Source of the DNA: Symbiodinium natans
Taxonomy: Eukaryota > Sar > Dinophyceae > Suessiales > Symbiodiniaceae
Direction: 5' to 3'
DNA: 64,000 bases
Assembly (NCBI GenBank): GCA_905221605.1
Contig: CAJNDS010001224.1
Location: 1,019,556 to 1,083,555 of the forward strand
Shown here piece after piece: positions 40,993-50,604 of the stretch (positions are counted from its first letter, which is position 1; each line of letters opens with the position of its first letter). The position numbers were made by a program, and so were the translations under genes. The notes under the pieces were generated by a model. That model was not told the DNA's origin and made no database searches. It was given only the letters and a program-made list of their open reading frames with translations.

Positions 40993-41163
40993 TGGGGTAA
41001 CTTGGTCCCACCCATCAACCTGTTGTGTGCATCGTTAGCTGTTTCCTCGAGTGGATGTTGGTGAGGATTTCCGGCACTCCAGAGAAATCAAAGCGTGGAG
41101 CGAAGCTCGTAGCCTTTTGAAGCCTCCGGCTATACCGCTAGCAAGCACAACTAGTTTATAGAA
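40993..41163 (+). repeat. B1 repeat of the YR element
   Basis: 171 bp from TGGGGTAACTTGG to CTAGTTTATAGAA, the same as B2 by eye, joined directly to A2. Confidence 0.9.
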
Positions 41164-41256
41164 CGTATCATGTACTTGTTCATGTATGTTTTATAAACTA
41201 TGTTCGTGCGTCATTTTGGCTCTAGAGTGGTGCTTGCTAGCGAGAAAGTCAAGTTT
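41164..41256 (+). repeat. A2 repeat of the YR element
   Basis: 93 bp identical by eye to A1. The B1/A2 junction (ATAGAA|CGTATC) is the sequence expected for a circularised element. Confidence 0.9.
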
Positions 41257-41623
41257 CCTCACCCACCCACCCCAATTTTTGGGGTTCTCTGTCTCACGGG
41301 CACTGGCCAGAAGAACAATCAAGACCTCGTTACAAGAAAGTGGGCTCTCGGGGCGGGCCGTAGCACAGCACCTGTATTGCAGGTAGTCTCACTTGTATGC
41401 ATCTCTTTTGGAGCAAGCCCATCTGGGCTTCTGGGTTCACACTTGCACAGTCATGTTTCTTGTATGGGCGGCTGAAAAAGCTGTCTGGTGTCAGTTTTCT
41501 CCGTACAGGCCATATCTTGCTTTGCAGTATGCTGCGAATGACCGGGGCAAAACTGTGTTAACCTTAGTGTTTTTCACCTACCTTTTCTCGTGTTGTCAAA
41601 GTGTTGCTTCGGTCCGTCATGGG
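41257..41623 (+). other. unique spacer between A2 and B2
   Basis: 367 bp with no supported gene. Split-direct-repeat elements characteristically have such a segment. Confidence 0.7.
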
Positions 41624-41794
41624 TGGGGTAACTTGGTCCCACCCATCAACCTGTTGTGTGCATCGTTAGCTGTTTCCTCGAGTGGATGTTGGTGAGGATT
41701 TCCGGCACTCCAGAGAAATCAAAGCGTGGAGCGAAGCTCGTAGCCTTTTGAAGCCTCCGGCTATACCGCTAGCAAGCACAACTAGTTTATAGAA
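41624..41794 (+). repeat. B2 repeat of the YR element
   Basis: 171 bp, the right terminus, ending TTTATAGAA before the copia sequence CTTTCTGAG. Confidence 0.9.
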
Positions 41795-42460
41795 CTTTCT
41801 GAGTCGTCTGAGCGTAGGGTAGGTTTTTCACTCGACAAGCAACGATTGGGACCTGTTAGCAATTCTTTGACTGCAGGGGATGTAGAGCGCATCTGCGCCA
41901 GCTTCCAGCTCGAACCGAGAGACGTCTGGTTAGTTGATTCTGGAGCCACGTGTCATGTGGTTTCGTCGGAACACCTCAGTGGATTCAGGGTGGTCAAGAA
42001 GCACGAGAGAGAGGTCACTCTGTACAACGCTTCAGGGGGGAAGATCCCCGTATCAGGCGTCGTCGACTTAGAGGTCGTCTTCGGTGATTGTAGCCTTCTT
42101 TTGACGGAGGTTCTCATTGCGGAAGTTACGTTTAATGCCATTAGTCCCTGGGCGGCGGTGGAGAAAGGGTGGAGAACGTATCTCTACAAAACCGGGTCTA
42201 GGTTGTACAAAGGCAAACGCAACGTGAAACTAGTATCCGCTAATCGGGCTTGGTGGGCTTTGAGCGGGGGTCGCCGTCAGAAAGCGGGGAAAGGTCGTTC
42301 TCCACGCCAGCCTTCGGGCTCGGACATGGAAATAGACGCGATTACCTGCCTGCAGGACTCTGTCGTTAAGCCCCGGCCAGGACCGAGCATCCTCAAGAAA
42401 GCGACGACAGGAGGAAAGAAGGGCGGAAGCCGAGAAGCCGCAAGGAAGAGAGAGCGGTGA
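41795..42460 (+). CDS. copia B protease
   Basis: Continues the Gag frame after the nested element. The aspartic protease signature is WLVDSGATCHVVSS (Asp codon about 41,936), followed by LYNASGGKIPVSGVVD and LLLTEVLIAEVTFNAIS, which fit the strands and flap of a retropepsin monomer. The C-terminal 80 residues are basic. It ends at TGA 42,458. The first in-frame ATG is late because this is a fused gag-protease frame. Confidence 0.8.
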   Translation, partial: LSESSERRVGFSLDKQRLGPVSNSLTAGDVERICASFQLEPRDVWLVDSGATCHVVSSEHLSGFRVVKKHEREVTLYNASGGKIPVSGVVDLEVVFGDCSLLLTEVLIAEVTFNAISPWAAVEKGWRTYLYKTGSRLYKGKRNVKLVSANRAWWALSGGRRQKAGKGRSPRQPSGSDMEIDAITCLQDSVVKPRPGPSILKKATTGGKKGGSREAARKRER

Positions 42461-42680
42461 TTGCCGGCATGCTTTGCTTGAGACTCCGTTTGCTTTCTTG
42501 TTGCGAGGGCTTAGAGCCGAAGTATCCCCGAAAGTGGTCCCTGAAGTTCCTCAAGAATGCACCGAAAACACCCCGAGAGTGCCCGAGAACACCCTGAAAG
42601 TGCCCGAAATGCCCAAAGAAGTGTCCAAAGAACAGCCCAAACGAACCCCTCAACTCATTAGGAAGCCTGTTGAAAGGCCC

Positions 42681-42766
42681 GTGGCATGTTTTGTGGCATG
42701 TTTATTGGCATGTTTTGTGGCATGTTTATTGGCATGTGGTGCGGCATGTTTTTCGGCATGGTGTTT
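42681..42766 (+). repeat. GGCATGTTT minisatellite inside copia B
   Basis: Same array as 10,582-10,668, with small differences. The variable block begins immediately after it (42,769). Confidence 0.8.
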
Positions 42767-42849
42767 TGAACTTGTTGATTTTGAACGAACGGAGCAAGCT
42801 TTGGCCGAACCGTATTTTGGATTGTCCCAACTTTCCTTTTGTAGGGATC

Positions 42850-44504
42850 ATGGGGGCGCGTGCTGCCTCGGTGGACGACGCTCCTCAGCGCTTTGCGCGT
42901 TCTCCTACGCCAGCTCGGTCACCGACCCCGGAGTTTTACCATCATCTTGCAGAAGCCGAAAGGCTAGAGGAGGGAGAAAGGGCAAGGATGGAAGCTGCCG
43001 AAGAAGAGCAGCGTCATGGAGAGAGCAAAGCCGGCATTCACATGTCAATTGCTCTAGCTGCCCGCTCCCGAATGTTGCCCTCGATGGAGGAGCAATTTCC
43101 TCTTATTCCTGCACGGCGTATCGACCTGGAGGAGGACTCATGGGGCGATTGGGCCAGCCACTCCCGAGTACGCACTTTTGTGCGGCGACAAGAGGAGTTG
43201 TATGCAGAACAGGGCCAGAGCTGGACCTATTGGTGGCACAAGAAAGAACAGCAGCCTATCCCATCATGCAGGGATTTGATTGGCGAGCCGTTGAATCTTT
43301 TGAGCAAGGCTATGACTGTGCCAGGGTACTTGGAGGAAATGGTGGTTGGGAGTGCAGTGCCTGCTCTTCCTTTGGAGGATGGAGAAGTGATTTTCTGTCC
43401 CTATGGATCCACCGAGGATGTGCCTTGGGCTCATGGTTGCCTTCCTCAAAAGGAACAGGAGCTCAGGTGGTTGCTTCGCGAGCCTCCTTTGGAGCAACCC
43501 GAACGCCCGATCGAGACGGCGGAGGTGGAATGCATGACCACCGAATTGGAGGACCATCACGAGAAGATCCTTCCCAGCTTACCCAGGCTGCTTCGGCCGT
43601 GGATTTTGGATGCAGCTTGAAGGTCATCACCATCGTGGTGGATCAACTTGGGGAATCTTTGGTCTCCAACAAGTCCGTGCACCCCAAGTTGCTTCCGATG
43701 TCTTACCACCTGCAGCAAGGCCACAACTTTGCCCTGTACCTCCTTGGATTGGTGAACTTGTACCAGGAGCACAACGAGAAGTACGACATTGGCCATGCGG
43801 AAAGGGTGACGTCGGAAACCACTCCGATGTGGATACAGAAATGCATCTGGGAAGTGATCGGCAATGTGATCAAGGACGAGGCCAAGGAGCATTACTCCCT
43901 GGAGGAATATCGGGCGTCCACAAAAGCTGCCCGATCCAAGGCGGCAGCCCGACCTTCACCGGATGGGGGCAGCGATACGGAATCTTCCTCATCAGGTGGT
44001 TTGTTGGTCCTGCGCAGGTCGTACGAGGACCTCGGCTGGATGGGGCGGAGTATCCTCGACGAGCTTCGAGGAAAGCCATCGGAGCCCCGGGAAATCACGG
44101 GGGCCGACTATTGGAACCTCCACATTGTGCCGGGGGAGCCCGTGGGAACTCCGGAGCCTCCAGCCGTTCCACCTTTGGCGGTCCCGACGCCGCCGCCGAT
44201 CCCAGCATTTCGGCTGCCTCCACGCCCTCCGGCGTCGGTGTCTGGAGAGAGCAACTTCGAGGCCTGGAGGCTGTTGGATCCTTCAGAAGTTGGTTTGCCA
44301 CCTACTCCGCGGTCTTTGCCTCCAACGCCTGTAAGCCGAGGGTCAGTTTCGCCAAGGCGCTCGAGGTCCCCACGACGGATTTCACCAAATCCAGAGCTTG
44401 CATCGATCTTTGCCAGTGTAAGAGAGACGATAGCTGTTTCGCAGAGCCAGCTCCAAGGCTCCGGCTCCAGCAGTTCGTTTCCCCCGGAACCTCCGGGCTT
44501 GTAA
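42850..44504 (+). pseudogene. copia B accessory ORF, frameshifted
   Basis: From ATG 42,850 (MGARAASVDDAPQRFARSPT) the frame runs to a stop at 43,618. Coding character continues in another frame from about 43,600 to 44,504. It shares landmarks with the element A version: SPTPARSPT.EFY, PIPSCRDLIGEPLNLLSK, WAHG, CMTTELEDHHEKIL, a Pro-rich stretch and an RS-rich end (SPRRSRSPRR). Otherwise it is strongly diverged. Function unknown. Confidence 0.6.
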
Positions 44505-44881
44505 GCTGTTTGTCAAAGACAAAGGGCCGACTTGATGTTTTGCCCGAAAGCCTGAAGCGAGGCTCTTCCTTTGCGCCGCATCGTTGTTTTGCGCCCCGAC
44601 AAGCAAAAAGAGAACCGGCTCGGAGACACGAGCAAGTAGGTGATTTTGAGTGGCATGAAACTGTGGCATGTTGTGGCTTGAGCTTGGCATGTTTGACTTG
44701 TTGTGGCATGGAAACATTTTGGCTTGGAAACATTAGCCTTGAGGCCCCAGAAGGTAAAGAGCATCTAGTGGTAGGACCCCTAGGAGAACTTGGAGGTTCA
44801 AAGCCCCGAGTAAAAAGAACCCCTTTCCGCTTTCACGCCAGGCGGTCCGCTAAAATTCCAGGATTAGTCATCGACGTCGCG

Positions 44882-46897
44882 ATGGTGTTCCTCATCCTGA
44901 TCTTCAGTGCCTTGGTTGGGGTCGTTGTTTCGGGTCTTTGGAAATTGCTCGAAAAGCTGTTTCAGAGAGGCTCCAAGAGAGAACCTGAGATGAGTAGAAT
45001 AAAGCCCCGAAAAGGAGGATGTTGGATTCGTATTCGCACCCGGAAATGCTTCAAGCGTGTTTGCGTAGAACGGATCCTGTTGGTTGGTAGGAAAAGCCCA
45101 AAAGCCCCAACTAAGGGAAAGCCCAAAACCTTAAAGTTGTTGGCTTGTTTGCGGCATGTTTGGCATGTTTTGGCATGGTGTCTTGACGTGGCATGCTGTG
45201 TGTTGAAGGGAAATGATGAGAAAGTGCCGGAAGGAGGCTTAAAGCAGCCAGTGACTGAGCATCTGCGGATGCTCAGAGGGCTGCCCCTTCCAGGAAGTGG
45301 CACAGGCTCTGATCCTTTGATCTTGGATCGTGATGATGTTGAACCGTCGTCTTCGTTAAACCAACCGAATCGTTCCCCACAAAACCCGGAACAACCTCCT
45401 GAAGCCCCAATTCCACAAGGAGAGGAGATTGAAGAAAGGATCCCGTTGCGTAGCCACGCACTCCAGGTACATCGATCCCGAGGTCATTTTCCCTATGATG
45501 TGAACTGCGAAAGCTGCTGCTCTAGCAAAGGCAAAGTCCCAGCCAGGAGACTGAAGAGGCAGCTACAGAAGGAGAATCAAACCATTGGGGTCGATTTCTA
45601 TTATTTTGGGAAACTGAGGGTTCTTCTTCTTGTACATGTTGCGTCCCGGTACTCAATGTCTATCCCCGCCATGGAACTACACGACCCGAATTTGTTAGTC
45701 AATATCGATCGGTTTATCCGCGAAATTGGATTGCACCAAAAGACTTTAACGTTTCGGTGCGACAACGAACAGGGTCTGATATCCATGTGCGAGAGGGTCG
45801 CGGCGCAGAGGCGCGAGAACCCTACGATTGTAGATGTTGTGCCAGGATACCGTCCGCAGTCTAAAGGTGCTGTGGAAAGGCAGGTCTCTGCAATGAAGCA
45901 GGGATTTTGGTCGATATGGCTCGACCTAGAGGCGGAAATAAAGCGTCGACGACCTGCTGAAGAAGGTGGTGCCGCTTGGCAGTTACCTTTAGGTGGAATG
46001 TTGTGGCAGACTTGTTTGCTGTACGCTGCACGCAGTTTCAACTTGTGGAACTTTGACAGCAACAACAGTACCACAGCAATAGACAGGTTGCACGAGGAGA
46101 TAGTCCAAAGGACTAGGACGCTCCCCTTCGGCTGTTCTGCGCAGGCCAAAGTTGGGGGTTCCAAACGACATCTAGAAAAGTTCCGGGGAGCTAAGACGGT
46201 TCGAGTGAGCTATCTGGGCCCCGTCCATCCTAGAGGTGGAGGTGTGTATGGAACTGTCATTGGAGAAGATGGAGAGATTGAGGTCTTTCCAGCGTGTCGT
46301 GGGATCTTTGAACGGGACGAACCCACGTACGACAGCCCAACGTTGGAGCTGTTAGCTAAAGCTAATCCTCTTGTGCTTGATACGCAGGACCCCGAAAAGC
46401 CTTTGCTGTTTGAACCGCCTGCGGAACCCGTTGTTCCAAAAGAAGAGGAAATCGAAGCCCCAGAGGACGAAGAAATGATCCCGGAATATGTCCAGGACTA
46501 CGAGCCCACGGAACTGGGCTCTGAGGGTCATGAGGGGGTAGCTGGAGGTGACCTCCCGGAGCCCGACATGGAGGACATGGAAATCGACTGGTTGACAGAT
46601 CATTATCTTCAGAAGCTAGGTGAAGGACCTGACTGCCGCGCCGTGAGCAATCAAGCGGCGTCTTCCTCTGAGCTTAAGTTTGGAGGGAGTAGAATCTGTT
46701 GTCAGGTCCCACAGCAAGCTGTTTCAGAGACCTCTGGTGAGCTGCTAGATCTCAAACTCCTCTATCTGTCCATGAAACTGGAACTAGAAGAATTGGAGTC
46801 TTTCAACGTAGGAGAAGTGGTGAGCGAGCGAGAAGCGTACAGACTTGCTAAGGAGAGCGGAAGAAGAGTTCTGTCGAGCCGTTGGGTCAATACTTAA
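44882..46897 (+). CDS. copia B integrase and truncated reverse transcriptase
   Basis: From ATG 44,882 the frame begins with a hydrophobic segment of about 20 residues (MVFLILIFSALVGVVVSGLW) and a basic stretch. The integrase zinc site is HRSRGHFPYDVNCESC, and the DDE core is VDFYYF, RCDNEQG and GAVERQ. An acidic linker and the reverse transcriptase start follow. A TAA appears at 46,895-46,897 because two bases (GG) present in element A are missing. The frame is open further upstream to 43,610, but that part overlaps the accessory ORF and is not considered coding. The integrase of this copy looks intact. Confidence 0.8.
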   Translation: MVFLILIFSALVGVVVSGLWKLLEKLFQRGSKREPEMSRIKPRKGGCWIRIRTRKCFKRVCVERILLVGRKSPKAPTKGKPKTLKLLACLRHVWHVLAWCLDVACCVLKGNDEKVPEGGLKQPVTEHLRMLRGLPLPGSGTGSDPLILDRDDVEPSSSLNQPNRSPQNPEQPPEAPIPQGEEIEERIPLRSHALQVHRSRGHFPYDVNCESCCSSKGKVPARRLKRQLQKENQTIGVDFYYFGKLRVLLLVHVASRYSMSIPAMELHDPNLLVNIDRFIREIGLHQKTLTFRCDNEQGLISMCERVAAQRRENPTIVDVVPGYRPQSKGAVERQVSAMKQGFWSIWLDLEAEIKRRRPAEEGGAAWQLPLGGMLWQTCLLYAARSFNLWNFDSNNSTTAIDRLHEEIVQRTRTLPFGCSAQAKVGGSKRHLEKFRGAKTVRVSYLGPVHPRGGGVYGTVIGEDGEIEVFPACRGIFERDEPTYDSPTLELLAKANPLVLDTQDPEKPLLFEPPAEPVVPKEEEIEAPEDEEMIPEYVQDYEPTELGSEGHEGVAGGDLPEPDMEDMEIDWLTDHYLQKLGEGPDCRAVSNQAASSSELKFGGSRICCQVPQQAVSETSGELLDLKLLYLSMKLELEELESFNVGEVVSEREAYRLAKESGRRVLSSRWVNT

Positions 46898-49151
46898 GAA
46901 GCCTGGTCTTTACCGCTCTAGACTTGTTGTCCGCGATTTTGCCGCTATGGGCGGCACAACGCTTGCTGAGGGGATCTATTTTCCTACCACCAGCCTGGAA
47001 GGGCTGCGGCTCCTACTTTCTGTTCTGTGTAGAAAAGGGTCTGTGCTGTCCTGTGACGTCTCGGTAGCCTTCATGCACGCCGCTATTGCGCGGCCGGAGT
47101 TTGTGCAGCTTCCGAGTAACATAGGAAACGCAAAGACTGGCGAAAGGGTCTTCTTGAAACTGTTTCGTGCCATGAACGGGCTTCGAAGTGCCCCGCTTTC
47201 TTGGTACAAGGAGCTGTCGGCGTACTTGGGAAACCAAGGATTCCAGCAGATCCTGGACCCTACAATCTTCCGCAAGAAAACCAAGAATGGTTTGGTGATT
47301 GTCCTCTTCTATGTTGACGATCTGTTGATTTGGGCCGAGAACACCGCCGAAGCTCGAAAGGTGTATGAAGACCTGAAGAAACGCTACAAGCTTAAGCTAA
47401 CAGGTGAGCTCTTGGAAGGAAAACCAGGTGAGGTGTCTTTCTTGGGACGTAGGATCTTCCGGAAGAAGACCGGAGAGCCCTGCGTATACTTTGGCTTGGA
47501 CGCTAAGTACCTGAGGTCTTGCTGTGAGGAGTACGGAATCACTAAGGTGGCGCCGAAGCTTCCACCATTAGAGCGGCGGTATGCCGACCTCATCAAGAAA
47601 GGACAGGACACACCTCTTACGCCAGAGGCGCACGAGCGCTATAGGCGTACCTTGGGACGCCTAGCCTGGGCGTCGCTTTCAAGACCTGATTTGCAGTATG
47701 TATGCGGTTTTCTAGGAAGACACCAGTCAGCCCCCAATGAAGCAGCCGAAGCTTGTATGAGGGATGTTCTGAGGTGGGTGTCTGGTTTACCGCATAAGGT
47801 CCAAGTGTTCCCCTCACGTAGAGAGCTTTTAGCCTCTGATGAGGACCGAGAGTCAGTGTCGTGTTTTGTTGACGCGTCTTGGGGTTTGAACTCTGTGAGT
47901 GGTGGAATTGTGACCTGGAACAACTGTTGCTTGAAGACGTTCAGTAGGAAACAGACGACCGTAGCTCTGTCATCGGCAGAAGCCGAGCTAGCAGCACTGA
48001 CTGAAATCGCCAGAGAGGGATTGTATATATCTCTGTTGGTGCAGACTATGGTGGAGGGGATGCCTTCTGATTCGGAGGAAGGCCGATATCAGTTGCACGC
48101 GTACGGGGACTCTGAAAGCGCCCTGTCCATAGCGCAAATGAGTACCCTCCTGAGGAAAGTTCGCCACATAGAGTTGAGAGCTGCTTTTCTCCAACAACTA
48201 GTCGCTAAGGAAAGATTGACGCTGGAGTATATACCGGGGAAACTCAACCCCGCAGATGCTCTAACGAAATCCCCAACTGCGGAGAATTTGGTCAGTCTTT
48301 GTGAGGCAGCTGGCCTCATTACCGAGCCAGAATCGTGGTCGTCGATCTCCGAAGAAAACGTCGAAGAAGTAAGAAATGAGCCCAATATCACTGAGGAAGT
48401 ATCTTCGAACGCAGTAAGGTCCTCTCCGCTGGAGGTTCCGAGCTCTTGGATGGAAGCCGCGACGGCAGTGGCTAGAGGGACAGTGTCGCTCGTCGTTCTG
48501 GAGCTTTGCTGCGAAGAGTCGAGTGCTATAGCGAGAGCGTGTGTTCGAGAGAAAGGCATAGCGTACTTCGGAGTGACTCGGGAAATCAATCTTCTGAGTA
48601 AGAACACCTTTCTTGTTCTTGAAGAGATCTTAAGAGTCCTGAAGCAGGGAAAGGTCCGTGTCTTTGCGCATTTGTCTACGCTTTGCAGCTCAGGCTGCCC
48701 CTTGAGGTACCTGCGTTTCCGCAAGCGACGAGGTTTGGAACTTTGGCGGAAGACGCTAAAGATTCACAAGAGTTGCTGGAGACTTATAGGGAAGCTCTTC
48801 GGCCCCTATTCCTCGAACGAGGGTTTGCTGTTAACCCACGAATGGCCTGAAAGGTCCTCTTTGTGGAAGGAAACGGTATTTCTAGAAGTCTCTAAGAGCA
48901 TTGGTTTAACGCAAGGATGTCTAGTAGATAGGTGCTGCTTCGAGAAGAAAGAGAAGACTTGGAAGAGATGGTGGTTCGCTTCCAATAGTGCTGCCTGTGT
49001 GTGGGAACTGTCTTCGTACGTTTGCGCAGGAAACCACGAACACTCGAAGAGTGCGTCTCTGAAGGAGTCTGGGACCTACCCGGAAGAGCTTGGAAAGGCT
49101 CTTGTCAGGATTGGAAAGAAGATCCTGAAGCAGGAGGAAAGAAAGGACTGA
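46845..49151 (+). CDS. copia B reverse transcriptase, RNase H and methyltransferase-like tail
   Basis: 768 residues in the frame following the two-base loss. Reverse transcriptase motifs are LSCDVSVAFMHA, LFRAMNGLRSAPLSW and FYVDDLLIWA. RNase H is CFVDASWG, SSAEAELAAL, YGDSESA and NPADALTK. From about residue 545 the methyltransferase-like domain has VVLELCCEESSAIARA (about 550), HLSTLCSSGCPLR (about 610), THEWPERSSLW and LVDRCCFE. Unlike copy A, no frameshift occurs near the reverse transcriptase C-terminus, so this region is continuous here. Confidence 0.85.
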   Translation: MLRRAEEEFCRAVGSILKKPGLYRSRLVVRDFAAMGGTTLAEGIYFPTTSLEGLRLLLSVLCRKGSVLSCDVSVAFMHAAIARPEFVQLPSNIGNAKTGERVFLKLFRAMNGLRSAPLSWYKELSAYLGNQGFQQILDPTIFRKKTKNGLVIVLFYVDDLLIWAENTAEARKVYEDLKKRYKLKLTGELLEGKPGEVSFLGRRIFRKKTGEPCVYFGLDAKYLRSCCEEYGITKVAPKLPPLERRYADLIKKGQDTPLTPEAHERYRRTLGRLAWASLSRPDLQYVCGFLGRHQSAPNEAAEACMRDVLRWVSGLPHKVQVFPSRRELLASDEDRESVSCFVDASWGLNSVSGGIVTWNNCCLKTFSRKQTTVALSSAEAELAALTEIAREGLYISLLVQTMVEGMPSDSEEGRYQLHAYGDSESALSIAQMSTLLRKVRHIELRAAFLQQLVAKERLTLEYIPGKLNPADALTKSPTAENLVSLCEAAGLITEPESWSSISEENVEEVRNEPNITEEVSSNAVRSSPLEVPSSWMEAATAVARGTVSLVVLELCCEESSAIARACVREKGIAYFGVTREINLLSKNTFLVLEEILRVLKQGKVRVFAHLSTLCSSGCPLRYLRFRKRRGLELWRKTLKIHKSCWRLIGKLFGPYSSNEGLLLTHEWPERSSLWKETVFLEVSKSIGLTQGCLVDRCCFEKKEKTWKRWWFASNSAACVWELSSYVCAGNHEHSKSASLKESGTYPEELGKALVRIGKKILKQEERKD

Positions 49152-49176
49152 AGGTAACTACCCAAGGACCATCTGT

Positions 49177-49189
49177 GCATGAGGGGGGG
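49177..49189 (+). other. polypurine tract of copia B
   Basis: GCATGAGGGGGGG before the 3' LTR. The LTR start TGTG of the 5' copy reads GGAAG here, so the first bases of this LTR are altered. Confidence 0.65.
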
Positions 49190-49204
49190 AAGAAAAATTC
49201 ACCT
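49189..49204 (+). repeat. 3' LTR of copia B, first bases
   Basis: GAAGAAAAATTCACCT, the first of three identical junction copies (others at 51,789-51,804 and 54,343-54,358). The LTR continues at 54,359. Confidence 0.85.
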
Positions 49205-50604
49205 TTGGCTCAAGCTTTCGGCTCAACCCCGGTGGGGTGCCTTTGGTAGGGAGTTGGTAGCTGTCAACGAGCCTCGGGGCCCAAATCTGCGTGGGGGAAC
49301 AGGCCCTTGGTCCAATCCCAGCTTGACCAACTTGTGCCATGGCTGAGCTTAGGGTGTTCGCCTCCCTTTTGTCTCCACAGTCAGGAACCGCTGCTCACCG
49401 TCGGGGGTTCGCCTCCGTTGCAAGGGTGCATTGCATCCTAGGCCAGTCCCAGCCGGCGGGACGCAAGTTCCGGAGCGGGTGGCAATCTCTCGGGGGGGCT
49501 CACCTCCAGGAAAGCTTGAGTTGAATAAGCACCAGCGCTTGGTGCCCCTAAACTTACTGCTTTTTCCCCAAAGTTTTGCTTTGTTTTCCTTTGCCACTTT
49601 GCACTGCTTGCAGTCATGCATGCCGCTGCATTCCTGAGATCATGCCGCCCACTGGCAGGAGAGCAGATGGGGGCAAGGTCTTCGCCAATGGTCACTTTTG
49701 GTTGTCTCTTGGGTTTAGGATTGCATGCATGCTTGGCGCTGGCAAGTTTGGTGGCAAGCGTGGGGACCATCCTGTGTGGTTGAGGCTCCTTAGGGGGGTC
49801 CCTTGGCTTCTTTGGGAGGGTTTAGGGTGTTGTTGAGGTTACCTATGTGTGGGCCACAAGTGTGCTGCCACCTCTGGCTATACCAGTACCATAATTACTG
49901 AAATTTTGTGCATCAACTCAGGCGCTATGCACTCTGGACATGCAGGAAGCACTCATCTCTCCAGCCTCTGGGAGGATCTTCCTCAGCGCCCAGGTCCTCC
50001 ACTAAAGGGCCATGCAGTTACGTCCTTGAGTTGGGGGGCCAGCCCTGCCACCTGTGCAGGGTTTTGGAACAAGTGCAGGAGTTGCTACGGGCTCTTGCCT
50101 CCCTATCGCTTGGCGTTGGCAGAACCAAGTGTGGGATCCTCCTCTTACTTGTTGTTTTTATAGTTTCGGGCATGCAGGTACCCAGGAGTGTCCAGACCGT
50201 GGGTCCTGCCTGTGCTGCAAGCCAAGCCAACAACAGTGGGTGTGTTTCATGGCTGGTGCGGCGTGGTTCCCGCGCTTGTTGAGGGGAGCGTCGACACCTG
50301 CGCGTGTGGAGGGGTGCGTTTGCCCTCGCGCTTAGTTTGAGGGCTTAGCACCGGCCTTGACGCGCAGTCACCTAGGTTTGGATCTTGCAGTTGCCCAGGG
50401 TGGTTGGTTGGGTTTAAGGTCACCTTTGAGAGCGTATACCGGCCCACTTCGCCGGGGGCCTTTCCCAGCCACAGTGCAAAGGCAGTGCGCGCTTCTCTGT
50501 CTTCGCGCAGACCCATTCATTACAGTCCAGGCACCATTTTCTGTCCTTTTACTGCCAAACAAGTCGTTCCTGCTATTTTGGGGTTTAGGATGACACGCTG
50601 AGCC

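Larger units (their letters stand above)
32590..41794 (+). mobile_element. tyrosine-recombinase retrotransposon with split direct repeats
   Basis: 9,205 bp inserted in copia B between GAACTGAGC and CTTTCTGAG; element A has GAACTGAGTCTTTCTGAG at the same place, so there is no target duplication. Terminal organisation is A1 (93 bp), body, B1 (171 bp), A2 (93 bp), spacer, B2 (171 bp), the layout of PAT/Ngaro-type members of the DIRS order. ORFs in order are coiled-coil (32,832), tyrosine recombinase (33,149), CCCH Gag-like (35,540), dioxygenase/methyltransferase-like (36,776) and reverse transcriptase-RNase H (39,138). All are long and open and the repeat pairs look identical, so the insertion appears recent. 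Confidence 0.9.

Noticed and set aside
43610-44881. N-terminal extension of the copia B integrase frame
   Set aside because: Overlaps the accessory ORF in another frame and has no counterpart protein in element A.
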